The notes: generated by a model from the sequence alone, not told the origin. 64,000 nucleotides of DNA from Laceyella tengchongensis (GCF_900182735.1 NZ_FXTU01000002.1:496001-560000); one strand, 5' to 3'; shown: positions 18,762 through 28,130, counted from the first letter of the stretch. Program-made: numbers and translations.

Positions 18762-19374
18762 ACTGCCAATCATCCTCTTCATCTTGATCAGACTGCATAC
18801 TTTTGAACTGAATGAAAATCATCGCCAAGACGAAGCCCGTAGTCAGGGCAACAATATGCCCAAACAGCAGACTCCAACCAAATGCTAAATTGAATACCAC
18901 GAAAACGAGAACCATCCGGCCCATGACGGGGTGGATCATCCCCCGCAACGCCAAAAACAGATATACGCCTAACAGGCCATAAATCGCTTCATTGGCTCCG
19001 GTAATCACCCCGTCGACGTCAGTCAAATAAATGCCCCAATATCCAGCGATTCCCGCGCACAAATAAATGAATAAAAATGAGAGCTTGCCGAACAGCCATT
19101 CCAATTGGGGCGCAAACAAATACAAGGAAACTCCCATCATCAACAATTGAAGTAGATGGACGTGCAAAAATAGGGAAGAGACCAACCGCCAATACTCACC
19201 ATCCTGAATGCGCCATTGCACAAATGCCCCAAATTGGACCCAAGTAGCCGGACCAAAGCCTTTGCCGCTTAAAGTATACATGAGGAAGACGACAATTTGA
19301 ACCAAGATGATGCCTGTCACAACAGGAAATAGCTGTGGAAAACGCCGAACCGGAATCAATGTGTGTCTGAACAA
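18760..19374 (-). CDS. Rhomboid-family membrane protein, predicted catalytically inactive
   Basis: 204 aa, six predicted membrane segments in the rhomboid order. The family active-site motif GxSG reads GANEAIYG, so the catalytic Ser is replaced by Asn128 (codon AAT, 18993-18991). The oxyanion His and Asn of helix 2 are also missing: FLHVHLLQLLMMG where FLHxxxLHLLxN is usual. Helix 6 retains His173 (FGHIVALTTG). It therefore has the fold but not the Ser-His dyad. TTG 19374 follows GGAGGAGG and overlaps psd by 19 bases. Translational coupling to psd suggests a membrane or lipid-related role (inference). Confidence 0.82.
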   Translation of the reverse strand: MFRHTLIPVRRFPQLFPVVTGIILVQIVVFLMYTLSGKGFGPATWVQFGAFVQWRIQDGEYWRLVSSLFLHVHLLQLLMMGVSLYLFAPQLEWLFGKLSFLFIYLCAGIAGYWGIYLTDVDGVITGANEAIYGLLGVYLFLALRGMIHPVMGRMVLVFVVFNLAFGWSLLFGHIVALTTGFVLAMIFIQFKSMQSDQDEEDDWQ

Positions 19375-20234
19375 GAAGCTTCCTCCTCCAATCTGACCAA
19401 TCGGGCGATCTCTTGCCCCATCCGCACGCTCGTTCCTTTGGCCAGAGGAATGCTCCACTCGATTTGTCCCGGTTCAAACAGAAGAATCACAGTGGAACCG
19501 AACTCAAACCGCCCCACCTCCGCTCCTTTGGCCAAGCGTTCTGGAGTAGCATAATCCTTGTGCGCGAAAGGTCGGCTCGGTTTGGGATTGGTGGCGATCG
19601 CTTGATCGTAGGTCACTTTGATGCTACCGACATTGGTGGCCCCCACTTTAATGAGCGCCGTGAGACCACTCTCTCCTTCAATATAAGTGATGACCCGCTC
19701 ATTCACTGCAAATAGTCCCGGCACCAGCCGGATGCCCATTTCATTGACGGGATACAACTCACCCGGTATGTAGGTGGATGAGACAACTCTCCCGGCAATC
19801 GGCATGTGAATGCGGTGGTAATCCCGCGGGCTTAAATAGATGGTTACAAATTGCCCGCCATCAAAGCGTTTCACCGCGGCTTCATTCCCACCCAGCAATT
19901 GGGACAATGAGTAAGAAACCCCCTTGGCTTGGATCAACCGCCCCTCCGTGATCGTCCCACCCTCCGACACAGTGCCGTCCACTGGGCTCACCACTTGGGC
20001 TTTCCCACCGCAGATCGGGCGTGCTTCGGGATGAAGCTCGCGAACAAAAAAGTCGAGCAGATGCTCAAATTGGTCAAGTGGCTTCTTTACAGGAGCCAGG
20101 TCAATGTCAAAATGACGTATATACAAGGGAATCAGGTGACGACTGAACGGATGCCGCGCCACCTTTCCCATCAGGCGCGAGAGCCCTTTTTTGGGCAACC
20201 CCCGCCAAAACGCTTTGGTTATGCTTTGCTTCAT
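19356..20234 (-). CDS. psd: Phosphatidylserine decarboxylase proenzyme
   Basis: Makes phosphatidylethanolamine from phosphatidylserine. 292 aa. The self-cleavage motif appears as FGST near residue 252, where Ser becomes the pyruvoyl group; SPVDGTVSEGG and YLSPRDYHRIHMP are conserved core segments. The ATG at 20234 follows GGAGGA; the frame is open to 20357 without homology. Overlaps the rhomboid-like gene downstream. Divergent from sspE. Confidence 0.95.
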   Translation of the reverse strand: MKQSITKAFWRGLPKKGLSRLMGKVARHPFSRHLIPLYIRHFDIDLAPVKKPLDQFEHLLDFFVRELHPEARPICGGKAQVVSPVDGTVSEGGTITEGRLIQAKGVSYSLSQLLGGNEAAVKRFDGGQFVTIYLSPRDYHRIHMPIAGRVVSSTYIPGELYPVNEMGIRLVPGLFAVNERVITYIEGESGLTALIKVGATNVGSIKVTYDQAIATNPKPSRPFAHKDYATPERLAKGAEVGRFEFGSTVILLFEPGQIEWSIPLAKGTSVRMGQEIARLVRLEEEASCSDTH

Positions 20235-20316
20235 ATGATCCTCCTCACAGGAAAATTTCGGCAGTAATATCTTCACCTCAACCGGACACCATAATAAGCG
20301 ACAAGGAGGTGAAAAG

Positions 20317-20607
20317 ATGAACACCAAAAACTTTACTCCACAACAATCGAGAACCAATGCACAGCAAGTTCGCCAACAAAACCAGCAATCCGCTCAAGGT
20401 ACTTCCAGCGGTTTTGCGACTGAGTTCGCCAGCGAAACCAACGCGCAACAAGTCCGCCAACAAAACCAACAATCCGCTCAAGCTAGCCGCATGTCTGGTG
20501 CGACCGCTGGCGGCTTCAACACGGAGTTCGCTAGCGAAACCAATGTACAACAGGTCCGCCAACAAAACCAACAATCCGAGGCTAAAAAGCGTAACAACCA
20601 ACAATAA
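20317..20607 (+). CDS. sspE: Gamma-type small acid-soluble spore protein
   Basis: 96 aa, rich in Gln, Asn and Ala, no Trp or Cys. It carries repeats of the gamma-SASP unit: TEFASETNAQQVRQQNQQSA and TEFASETNVQQVRQQNQQS, plus a shorter N-terminal copy. Serves as an amino acid reserve in the spore core, cleaved by GPR at germination between TEFA and SET. AAGGAGGTG precedes the ATG. CATAATA at 20290-20296 could be a sigma-G -10, though a good -35 at the right distance was not seen. Confidence 0.93.
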   Translation: MNTKNFTPQQSRTNAQQVRQQNQQSAQGTSSGFATEFASETNAQQVRQQNQQSAQASRMSGATAGGFNTEFASETNVQQVRQQNQQSEAKKRNNQQ

Positions 20608-20631
20608 TCAAGCTTGTGGTACATGCTTCAT

Positions 20632-20672
20632 CCATAAATCCCATCCGCCGTTATGGCAGATGGGATTTATGG
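20632..20672. terminator. Bidirectional hairpin terminator
   Basis: Perfect 14-bp stem CCATAAATCCCATC / GATGGGATTTATGG between sspE and the convergent DUF502 gene. It covers the DUF502 stop codon. Confidence 0.75.
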
Positions 20673-21265
20673 TTGTGTGTGACGCCGCCGGAAATGATGA
20701 GCCGCAAGGCGTCATCCACCGACATATCCAATTCTTCCACTTGTTCCCGCTCATACCAATGTAAATCCCCTGAAAATTGATAGCTTTGCGGGAAATAAAC
20801 CCCCACGTACTCTTTGCCGTCCGCCGTACGAAATACTGGCGCTTTCACCGTCAAAAAACCGAGTTTGCGCGAACCGCCCAGGTGAACAAACACAACGGTG
20901 TCAAACGATTTCTTTTCACCGATAAACGAATGGATGGTATCTTTGAGCGTTCCGTACAAATCTCTGACCAGGGGGATTTTATCTAATATCGCCTCAATCA
21001 TATCAAACAGTTTTTTGGTTAGCCACAATTTGGTCAAAAAACCGATAACCAAAATTAAAGCGATGACAAAGAGCAACCCCATCCCTGGAAAGGACCAAGG
21101 TAGCACCTTTTCTGCCCAATTCATGCCTAAGTTGTTAAGAAGCTGGTAAATGTAACGAACGAGGTAAACGGTGAGGGCAATCGGCAAAAACACAAGCAAC
21201 CCATTTAGGAAATAGATGCTGAGGCGTTTGATCAAACCATTTCGCCGCAAAAACAACCACCTCAT
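20651..21265 (-). CDS. DUF502 family membrane protein
   Basis: 204 aa with two N-terminal membrane segments (about 15-35 and 60-80) and a soluble C-terminal domain containing IPLVRDLYGTLKDTIHSF and YVGVYFPQSYQFSGDLHW, typical of DUF502. Function unknown. Its ATG overlaps the stop of the upstream PBP gene (ATGA), so the two are translationally coupled and probably work at the envelope. Confidence 0.87.
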   Translation of the reverse strand: MRWLFLRRNGLIKRLSIYFLNGLLVFLPIALTVYLVRYIYQLLNNLGMNWAEKVLPWSFPGMGLLFVIALILVIGFLTKLWLTKKLFDMIEAILDKIPLVRDLYGTLKDTIHSFIGEKKSFDTVVFVHLGGSRKLGFLTVKAPVFRTADGKEYVGVYFPQSYQFSGDLHWYEREQVEELDMSVDDALRLIISGGVTHNHKSHLP

Positions 21266-23235
21266 TTCTTCATGAACTTCTCATAGTAAGAAGTAATCAA
21301 GTGGTCGGCGATGGGACCTGCCGCCACCGCACCATAACCCCCTTCGGGCACAATCACGGCCACGGCGATTTGCGGATCATTCGCAGGGGCGAAAGCGACG
21401 AACACCGAATTTTCCACTCGTCCGCGACCTGGAATGTCCTGTTCTGATGTTCCCGTTTTGGCCGCTACATCAAACGGCAAATGGTTGAACAGTTCCGCCG
21501 CGGTCCCCCCCGGCTTGGTCACTTGTACCATGCCGCGAACTACCGTTTGGTAGTAGTTCTCTTTAATCGGGGTGCGTTGCATCACTTCCGGTTTGATTTC
21601 TTTCGTCTTCCCGGTGGTGGGATTCACCACTTTTTCAACCAATTGCGGACGTAAGCGCGTTCCTTTGTTTCCCAACGTTTGCATATACTGCGCTAACTGC
21701 AATGCCGTATACCGCTGCGCTTGCCCAAACGAAGCCAGCGCCATGGCACCCATACCCGAATTCCGCTTAGCGATGATCTTGTAGTCTTCCAAACCATCTT
21801 GTTCGCGCGGCAAGGGAACGCCGGTCTTGACACCCAATCCGAAGGCATGGGCCAACCGCTCAAACTTCTCGACGGCTTCCAACTTGTCTCTGCGGTACCA
21901 CTTGGTTGCCAACCAAGCCATAAACGTGTTGGACGATTTTTGAATCGCTTTGACGGGATCAAGCAGGCCGTAATTGTGGCGACCTGAGTTACGCACCGGT
22001 GGGGTCGCTTTGGCGTAATAAAAAGCGCCTGGATCGCGCCAATAGGTGTTCGGTTTAATAACTCCTTCCATCATGCCCATCAGCACCGTCAAGGGTTTAA
22101 AGGTGGAGCCTGACGGTAAGACGGAAAATGGGTGGCGCTTCACTTCCGATTGCGGAGAGGCAGATCCCCGGGCATCGTAAGGCGCCTCTCGGATCGTGCC
22201 GTTATTGATGACAAAGCTAAGGTTCCGATAATCCCCGCTTCCCACTTTTCCGTTCCAGATGTTGGGGTCGTAATCAGGATAGCTGACCATCGACCTGATT
22301 TTCCCCGTTTTTACTTCCATTGCCACCGCATAGGCGTTGCGGGCATATGGTGCACGTTTGTTCCCCGCTTGCGTGCGCAGGCGGGCCAGGTGTTGCTCCA
22401 CAAACGCCTCCGCTTCTAACTGCATATCCTGGTCAAGGGTTGTTATCAGGTCATTGCCCGGTTTAGGGGACACTTCTTTCAATACCTCAACCAATTTCCC
22501 TTGCGAGTTCACCCTCACTAAGCGGTAACCATTTTTTCCTCGTAATTCATCTTGATAACTGTATTCGATGCCGTCTATCCCCACTTGTTCCCAATCCAAG
22601 TAACCCGCTTGATTCGGTTGCGCTGCCACGGCTTTGTACTTCTTCATCGAGGTTTTTGCCCCGGCGTACGGGCGCACATAACCGATCGTTTGGACGGCGA
22701 TGCTGTCCGTCCGATATTGGCGCAACGGTTCGGAAAAGATGTTGACGCCCGGAAACCGATCCGGATTTTCCGAAATCTTCACGATCTCTTCATCGGACAA
22801 GCGGTCCTTCAGTTTTTTAGGAAAGTAAGGCGGCTGTTTTCGCATGGTGGGTTTCCCCTTGGCATCCAAGCCGATATCCATCGCTTCCAGCACATCTTTC
22901 AGCGGCATCTTTAACACATTGGCCAATTCCTTAGCCGTTGCTAGTTTTTTCTTTTTATCGCTGTCCGGTTCGAGGTAAATCGCGGTGAACAGAGAACGGT
23001 TCTCAACCAATATGTTGCCGTTCCGATCATAGATCTTCCCCCGCGATGCAACCAGCGGCACCTGCTTAAAATTATTTTCCACCGCCAACTGGTTGTATTC
23101 AGCTCCAGCCCCCAGCTGAATCGAACTAAGGCGTAGAATTAACACGACGAACAACAGGATGACAATGAGCCACAATCCGTGTAACCGTCCGGAGAGTAGC
23201 CCGGCTGAGCTAGTTTTGCGTCTGCCTTGAAACAT
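21262..23235 (-). CDS. Class B penicillin-binding protein (PBP2/PbpA type transpeptidase)
   Basis: 657 aa. One N-terminal membrane anchor (LWLIVILLFVVLILRL), dimerisation/pedestal domain with VPLVASRGKIYDRNGNIL, then the transpeptidase domain with all three motifs: SGSTFKP (Ser nucleophile), SSN in KSSNTFMAW, and KTG in AKTGTSEQ. Cross-links peptidoglycan; the family includes elongation- and sporulation-specific members, and the sequence alone does not decide which. The start could be ATG 23235 or TTG 23247. Coupled to the DUF502 gene. Confidence 0.93.
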   Translation of the reverse strand: MFQGRRKTSSAGLLSGRLHGLWLIVILLFVVLILRLSSIQLGAGAEYNQLAVENNFKQVPLVASRGKIYDRNGNILVENRSLFTAIYLEPDSDKKKKLATAKELANVLKMPLKDVLEAMDIGLDAKGKPTMRKQPPYFPKKLKDRLSDEEIVKISENPDRFPGVNIFSEPLRQYRTDSIAVQTIGYVRPYAGAKTSMKKYKAVAAQPNQAGYLDWEQVGIDGIEYSYQDELRGKNGYRLVRVNSQGKLVEVLKEVSPKPGNDLITTLDQDMQLEAEAFVEQHLARLRTQAGNKRAPYARNAYAVAMEVKTGKIRSMVSYPDYDPNIWNGKVGSGDYRNLSFVINNGTIREAPYDARGSASPQSEVKRHPFSVLPSGSTFKPLTVLMGMMEGVIKPNTYWRDPGAFYYAKATPPVRNSGRHNYGLLDPVKAIQKSSNTFMAWLATKWYRRDKLEAVEKFERLAHAFGLGVKTGVPLPREQDGLEDYKIIAKRNSGMGAMALASFGQAQRYTALQLAQYMQTLGNKGTRLRPQLVEKVVNPTTGKTKEIKPEVMQRTPIKENYYQTVVRGMVQVTKPGGTAAELFNHLPFDVAAKTGTSEQDIPGRGRVENSVFVAFAPANDPQIAVAVIVPEGGYGAVAAGPIADHLITSYYEKFMKK

Positions 23236-23434
23236 GCCACCACTCAATCCTTTGCAACCTATAGTGCATTTCCAACTCGTTATTAGTGTATCACATCACA
23301 AGGAAAAAGAGGGAGGGGATTCCCACATCCCACCAGCGACAATTTTGTGTGGAGTGTACGGGCTTGTCCGAATAAGCGAGTTGGAGAGCAGGCAGAGCTC
23401 CTCCCGTCAAGAGTAAGCCCCGCCCTTTCATTTT

Positions 23435-24562
23435 TTAACGTTTCCAAAACCTGCGATAAAACTCCACCGCTTGGTATGAATTCAACACACTCACCCGTTC
23501 CAACCGCGATGTCTTCAGCGCTGACTGCAACAAAATGTAACGAATTTGCTCAGGATTTAGATAAGGGTTTAGTTGGAGCAAGAGGGCGATCGTGCCAGAT
23601 ACATGCGGCACTGCCATGGAAGTGCCACTCATTTCCCGCTTGGTCCCGTTTAACCACGCCGACGGAATCCTCTCCCCCGGTGCGGCGAGATCCACGCCTT
23701 TGCCCATATTGCTAAAGCGGGATAAGACACCTTCACGCGAAACAGAAGCCACGGCGATCGTCTCTGGGTAACGAGCTGGAAAATCAATGCTTGACGGGAG
23801 GCCCCGGTTCCCTGTGGCCGCCACCATCACAATACCTCGGCGGTGGGCGATCTGAATCGCTTGACGCAACGATTCGCTCAATTTTTCCATGCCGAAACTC
23901 ATGTTGATCACTTGCATACCGTTTTCAATGCACCAATTGATGGCGCTCAATAAATCGGACAAATTGGCGCTACCCTTGCGGTTGAATGCTTTCACCGCAT
24001 ATACTTCCGTTTTTGGCGCCGTCCCGATGATGCCCAAGCCCGCCCCGTTGCCAGCGATGATCCCCGCCACATGGGTGCCGTGCCCATTGTAATCCTGAGG
24101 GGCAAAATAAGGGGACAAAATGTTCACCCCGCCCCGATAATTGTCTTTTATCGCAGGATGATCCGCTGAAATCCCAGTGTCGATGACCGCTACTTTCACC
24201 CCGCGCCCCTGGCTGATAGACCAAACTTTGGGCGCTTCAATCATCTGCACGCCCCACGGCAAATTTTGCTCCTTGACTGACAACATGGTGCCTACATATG
24301 GTTCCGTGATTGTCAGCCGAATATCCGGCTCCGTGTAAGCAACGTCAGGCACCGACTCTGTGGGGACTACGGGAGCTTGATATTCCCCGATAACCATGCC
24401 CAAATGGGACAAATAGCGGATCGGCCGCACACCCAAACGGCGCAGATTATTCAAACAACGCTCCAACTGGATGCCATCTCGTAAATAATAGATCTTGCGT
24501 ATCCGCTTCTTGCTTGACGCTTGGTTGCATGGGAAAGGGAGCCTCCAATCAGAATCATTCAT
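23435..24562 (-). CDS. Subtilisin-family (S8) serine protease, no signal peptide
   Basis: 375 aa. An N-terminal pro-like region (about 1-110) precedes the catalytic domain with Asp in VAVIDTGIS, His in NGHGTHVAG and Ser in MSGTSMAVPH. All triad residues are present. From the best start, ATG 24562 with GGGAG upstream, there is no Sec signal, so it is probably intracellular or spore-associated, like the IspA/AprX group (inference). Divergent from the hypothetical gene at 24640. Confidence 0.9.
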   Translation of the reverse strand: MNDSDWRLPFPCNQASSKKRIRKIYYLRDGIQLERCLNNLRRLGVRPIRYLSHLGMVIGEYQAPVVPTESVPDVAYTEPDIRLTITEPYVGTMLSVKEQNLPWGVQMIEAPKVWSISQGRGVKVAVIDTGISADHPAIKDNYRGGVNILSPYFAPQDYNGHGTHVAGIIAGNGAGLGIIGTAPKTEVYAVKAFNRKGSANLSDLLSAINWCIENGMQVINMSFGMEKLSESLRQAIQIAHRRGIVMVAATGNRGLPSSIDFPARYPETIAVASVSREGVLSRFSNMGKGVDLAAPGERIPSAWLNGTKREMSGTSMAVPHVSGTIALLLQLNPYLNPEQIRYILLQSALKTSRLERVSVLNSYQAVEFYRRFWKR

Positions 24563-24639
24563 GATCTCACACTCCCATCTGCACTCAATGCCCAAACCAT
24601 GAATATGGTACATACAAAAAACAAAGCGGGTGATAACGA

Positions 24640-25014
24640 ATGAGCAAAGCGAAACCACCCCGATCCGACGATTCATTGCGACTGTCCCTCAGCGACGACA
24701 ACACGGTGGACCATTGGTCGACAATCCAAAAATGGACCAACCGGCTCTCAAAGACAACCAACCACCTTGATGATCTTGCCCATGCGCTGCAATCCCTGCA
24801 TCTTGCCGCCAAGGACAAAGAAACCTTGAAAGAAATCCTCACTTCTTTGGCCAAACTAAACAAAATCCAGGCGCAAAAGAAAACGAAAGCGGACGACTCC
24901 AAAGCCGCACAGGAACCGATCCAATCTGGCAACAGCTTGATGGACATATTCAACTCACCGGCGATGCGCGACATCGTGCAGACGGTGTTTAAACAGAGAA
25001 AGCGTCATTGGTGA
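24640..25014 (+). CDS. Hypothetical protein (124 aa)
   Basis: Soluble, charged, mostly helical. A predicted coiled region covers about 30-80 (KTTNHLDDLAHALQSLHLAA), and the tail reads SLMDIFNSPAMRDIVQTVF and ends basic (KQRKRHW). GGGTGAT precedes the ATG. Its TGA is immediately adjacent to the TAA of the convergent gene. No family recognised. Confidence 0.6.
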   Translation: MSKAKPPRSDDSLRLSLSDDNTVDHWSTIQKWTNRLSKTTNHLDDLAHALQSLHLAAKDKETLKEILTSLAKLNKIQAQKKTKADDSKAAQEPIQSGNSLMDIFNSPAMRDIVQTVFKQRKRHW

Positions 25015-25341
25015 TTATCGGTCTCGGCGGGGTTGCTTCTGTTTTCGTTTCAACATAAGCTCATTGACCTGTGCCGGTGGCGTCATGTTCAATTGGCTCA
25101 ATATCTCACTCATGCCTTCTGGTGTCATCATTTGTTTCATCAACCCCATCATCGCTTCTTGCGATATGGGCAAATGGACGACTTGGCTTATATATTCAAT
25201 AAAGCCGGGTATTCCATGCTTCTGATAACGCTCCATCCCTTTGAACATGAACTGCTCCAATTGACTTTCATCCATGAACGGCTTTCCCACTAATTGATTC
25301 ATCCAATCGGCAAAGGCTTTCAGCGCTTGCGTATGCTGCAT
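25015..25341 (-). CDS. Hypothetical protein (108 aa)
   Basis: Helical, Met-rich, with MGLMKQMMTPEGMSEILSQ and a strongly basic end (KRKQKQPRRDR). GGGGGAG precedes the ATG. Convergent with and abutting the 124-aa gene; both share short SPAM/TPEGM-type helices and basic ends, so they may be functionally linked. No family recognised. Confidence 0.6.
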   Translation of the reverse strand: MQHTQALKAFADWMNQLVGKPFMDESQLEQFMFKGMERYQKHGIPGFIEYISQVVHLPISQEAMMGLMKQMMTPEGMSEILSQLNMTPPAQVNELMLKRKQKQPRRDR

Positions 25342-25430
25342 TCCGCACTCCCCCCTAACCAGCCGCCAGCGTTTATCTTAGTAATATGAAATTCGCCTGC
25401 ACTTTCGCACGATAAACACCCATGGGCCAC

Positions 25431-25463
25431 AAAAAAGGCAGAAGCCTGTTGGCTTCTGCCTTT
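25431..25463 (-). terminator. Intrinsic terminator
   Basis: AAAGGCAGAAGC / GCTTCTGCCTTT hairpin followed leftward by TTTTTT, five bases after the stop of the gene at 25468. Confidence 0.88.
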
Positions 25464-25467
25464 CCAT

Positions 25468-26004
25468 TTACTTTCCACCGCCGCACGGACTCTTGCCGAG
25501 ATCGACTTTGCCGCATCCAGACATCTGAAAATCGATGTCGCGTCCCACTTCTGAGACTTGCCGCCAATACTCGCCCACATATGCCAAGGGTTGGTTCACC
25601 CGTTTTTCGTCGGCGATGAAATAAGTTGTTTCTTTCCCGGTCGCGTCATCCATAAACGTCACATACAGCACGTCGTAATAAAGTGGAGACCCATCTTCCT
25701 CTTCGATAATATCAAAACCGGCCTCGTGGGTGATGAGTAATTCTTCGTAAGAGCAGGATTCCACTCCCTGCTCCCCCTCGGCCGCTACATAATCAAACTC
25801 GCAACGGTCCGCCTCCTCATCAAACGAAGCTTGGCGTAGATGGCCGTATACATAGATCGATTCACTGTCCAAGTCAATGGTACCAAACAAACTTTGGGGA
25901 TATTCGGCCAGATAGTCGTTCACTTTGCGATTGATGTCCCGGGCAAACATCTCCCTGGCCGCTTCTTGAAAGTTGAACAACATCCCATGAGTAAATGATT
26001 TCAT
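25468..26004 (-). CDS. Hypothetical acidic protein with Cys-Gly tail (178 aa)
   Basis: Soluble, acidic protein. Segments like LFGTIDLDSESIYVYGHLRQ and YDVLYVTFMDDATGKETTYF suggest a beta-rich fold. The C-terminus ends FQMSGCGKVDLGKSPCGGGK, with two Cys in a Gly-rich setting. ATG 26004 follows AAAGGAG with a 9-base gap. Own terminator. I do not recognise the family. Confidence 0.65.
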   Translation of the reverse strand: MKSFTHGMLFNFQEAAREMFARDINRKVNDYLAEYPQSLFGTIDLDSESIYVYGHLRQASFDEEADRCEFDYVAAEGEQGVESCSYEELLITHEAGFDIIEEEDGSPLYYDVLYVTFMDDATGKETTYFIADEKRVNQPLAYVGEYWRQVSEVGRDIDFQMSGCGKVDLGKSPCGGGK

Positions 26005-26069
26005 CAACATTAGCTCCTTTGATCAACCATGCACATCGCATCTATTATATCGAAGAGAAAAAACGCTTT

Positions 26070-27635
26070 TCAAGAAGCCGTTCCTTTTCGTTTTCTTTCC
26101 AATTCCCGCAATTCCACTCGCCGAATCTTCCCACTGGCCGTTTTCGGTAGAGAAGTGACGAATTCCACCTCGCGCGGATACTTATACGGAGCAGTCAACG
26201 CCTTGACATGGTCTTGCAATTCGGGAATGAGTTCCGCTGTAGGTATGACGCTCTCCTTTAACACGACAAATGCTTTGACAATGGTTCCCCTGATGGAGTC
26301 AGGGCTGGCCACCACCGCACATTCTTTCACCGCCGGATGTTTGACGAGGGCGTCCTCCACTTCAAAGGGGCCGATTGTATAACCTGAGCTGATAATCATG
26401 TCATCAGCCCTCCCCTCAAACCAAAAGTAACCCTCTTCATCCACTCTGGCTCGGTCTCCGGTGAGATACCAATCCCCGCGAAACGCCGCTTGGGTCCGCT
26501 CCGGATCTTGATAATATCCTTTAAATAGGGCGGGAGAAGAGCGGTGGACAGCGATATGACCTACCTCCCCTTGCTTCACTTCTTGTCCCTCGTCATCAAC
26601 CACCGCAATCCGATTGCCGGGAGTCGGTTTGCCCATCGAACCCAGTTTCACTGGCATTCCAGTCAAGTTGGCAATCAAGAGGGTGTTCTCGGTCTGCCCA
26701 TAGCCATCACGCACTTGCACTCCAAACGCGTTGAGAAAAGTATCGATCACTTCCCTGTTCAGCGGTTCTCCGGCGCTGACCGCGCTACGCAGAGCCGGGA
26801 GACGATACTCCAAGAGCTTCTCGCACTTGGCCATCAAACGGTATTCCGTCGGCGTACAGCACAAGACATTGATTTTTTGTTCTTCTAGCAAGCGAAGATA
26901 TGTTTCCGGATGAAACGAACCTTGGTAAACAAATGCCGTCGCACCTGCCCCCAGCGTGGAAACAAACGGGCTCCAAATCCATTTGGCCCAACCCGGTCCC
27001 GCCGTGGCCCATACTTTGTCCCCATTTTGAATGCCAAGCCACGCTTGTGTAGCCGTCTGTTGGTGGGCAACTGCCCAGCTGTGATGGTGAACTACTCCTT
27101 TGGGTCCCCCTGTAGTACCTGAAGTGTATGAGATAAACGCGGGGTCATCCGCTGTTGTTTCCGGCAAGGCAATGCTGGCATCTCCTGTGCATTCATCCAG
27201 CGCCAACCATCCTCCCTGCGCTTGGCCGCGGACGATACGGATGGCAGCGCTTCCAATTTCGCGCAAGGCCGCATCTACGCCTGCCGTCAAGGTTGCGTCA
27301 GCGATCACCGCTTTGGCCTCAGCATGCCGGATGCGGTAGGCGATGTCACCAGCTCGCAACATTTCTGACCCCGGCAACAGCACTAATCCCGCTTTTAAGC
27401 AAGCCAGATAGGCAACATACGCTTCCGGCACGCGTGGCAGCAAGATCATCACCCGCTCTCCTTTGGCGAGCCCCAAAGCTACCAATCCCCGAGCTAAGGA
27501 ATCGGATTTTTCCTTCAATTCGGCATATGTAATTTGTTTTTCTTCCCCCGCCTCATTTCGCCAATGAATCGCGACCTTTCCAGTTACAGTAGCATGTCGG
27601 TCGATATCCTGAGCAATATTATAACGCGTTGTCAT
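26070..27635 (-). CDS. Acyl-CoA synthetase, acetyl/medium-chain type (YtcI-like)
   Basis: 521 aa AMP-forming ligase. The phosphate-binding loop YTSGTTGGPKGVVHHH is near residue 165, with GYGQTENTLLIANL (A5), WYLTGDRARVDEEGYFWFEG (A7), GRADDMIISSGYTIGPFEVE (A8) and the catalytic Lys in LPKTASGKIRRVELR (A10). The carboxylate is not determinable but looks short or medium chain. GGAGGG precedes the ATG. Monocistronic. Confidence 0.9.
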   Translation of the reverse strand: MTTRYNIAQDIDRHATVTGKVAIHWRNEAGEEKQITYAELKEKSDSLARGLVALGLAKGERVMILLPRVPEAYVAYLACLKAGLVLLPGSEMLRAGDIAYRIRHAEAKAVIADATLTAGVDAALREIGSAAIRIVRGQAQGGWLALDECTGDASIALPETTADDPAFISYTSGTTGGPKGVVHHHSWAVAHQQTATQAWLGIQNGDKVWATAGPGWAKWIWSPFVSTLGAGATAFVYQGSFHPETYLRLLEEQKINVLCCTPTEYRLMAKCEKLLEYRLPALRSAVSAGEPLNREVIDTFLNAFGVQVRDGYGQTENTLLIANLTGMPVKLGSMGKPTPGNRIAVVDDEGQEVKQGEVGHIAVHRSSPALFKGYYQDPERTQAAFRGDWYLTGDRARVDEEGYFWFEGRADDMIISSGYTIGPFEVEDALVKHPAVKECAVVASPDSIRGTIVKAFVVLKESVIPTAELIPELQDHVKALTAPYKYPREVEFVTSLPKTASGKIRRVELRELERKRKGTAS

Positions 27636-27721
27636 CCCATTCCCTCCCCAAAGATCAGCTCAAAGAAAAAGTATCTATAGAAATATTCTTTCAAATGAGT
27701 GTTAAATCCTTTTTAATGCAC

Positions 27722-27751
27722 AATAAGTAGCGACCCTTGCGGGTCGCTACT
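27722..27751 (-). terminator. Intrinsic terminator of the alpha/beta SASP gene
   Basis: AGTAGCGACCC / GGGTCGCTACT stem, 4-base loop, followed leftward by TTATTG. Confidence 0.8.
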
Positions 27752-27771
27752 GGGAACCAGTTATTCAATTA

Positions 27772-27987
27772 TTAGAAGCTCGTGCCGCCACCCAGTTGTT
27801 GCTGAGCCAAAGAAACCAGACGTTTGGTGATTTCTCCCCCAACCGAACCGTTAGCGCGGGAAGTGGTATCAGCACCCAGGGTTACACCAAATTCTTGTGC
27901 GATCTCAAATTTCATTTGATCAATCGCTTGGGCTGCACCAGCAACCAGCAGTTGGTTGGAGCTACGATTGCGTCCTTGTTGTGCCAT
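27772..27987 (-). CDS. Alpha/beta-type small acid-soluble spore protein
   Basis: 71 aa DNA-saturating spore-core protein that protects spore DNA. Both family signatures are present: [20 protein letters not shown], containing the GPR cleavage context, and [29 protein letters not shown] precedes the ATG. Expressed in the forespore in known relatives. Confidence 0.96.
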
Positions 27988-28018
27988 GTGTTTTCACCTC
28001 CTTATGTCTTGTTGGTCT

Positions 28019-28048
28019 TATATTGCGTCGTTTGCGCCGAATGCATGC
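28019..28048 (-). promoter_or_regulatory. Possible sigma-G promoter of the SASP gene
   Basis: GCATG (28048-28044), 18-base spacer, CAATATA (28025-28019). The -35 fits the sigma-G pattern well; the -10 has one mismatch to CATnnTA. Confidence 0.4.
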
Positions 28049-28098
28049 TAGGAAATTATGGATAAACTAGACTGAAAAGGCTTGTTTCTTAGGCATTA

Positions 28099-28130
28099 GA
28101 AAAGGGGTTGCGGTCATCCGCAACCCTTTC
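28099..28130 (-). terminator. Intrinsic terminator of the deoC-cdd-nupC-pdp operon
   Basis: AAAGGGTTGCGG / CCGCAACCCCTTTT hairpin downstream of pdp. Confidence 0.85.
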
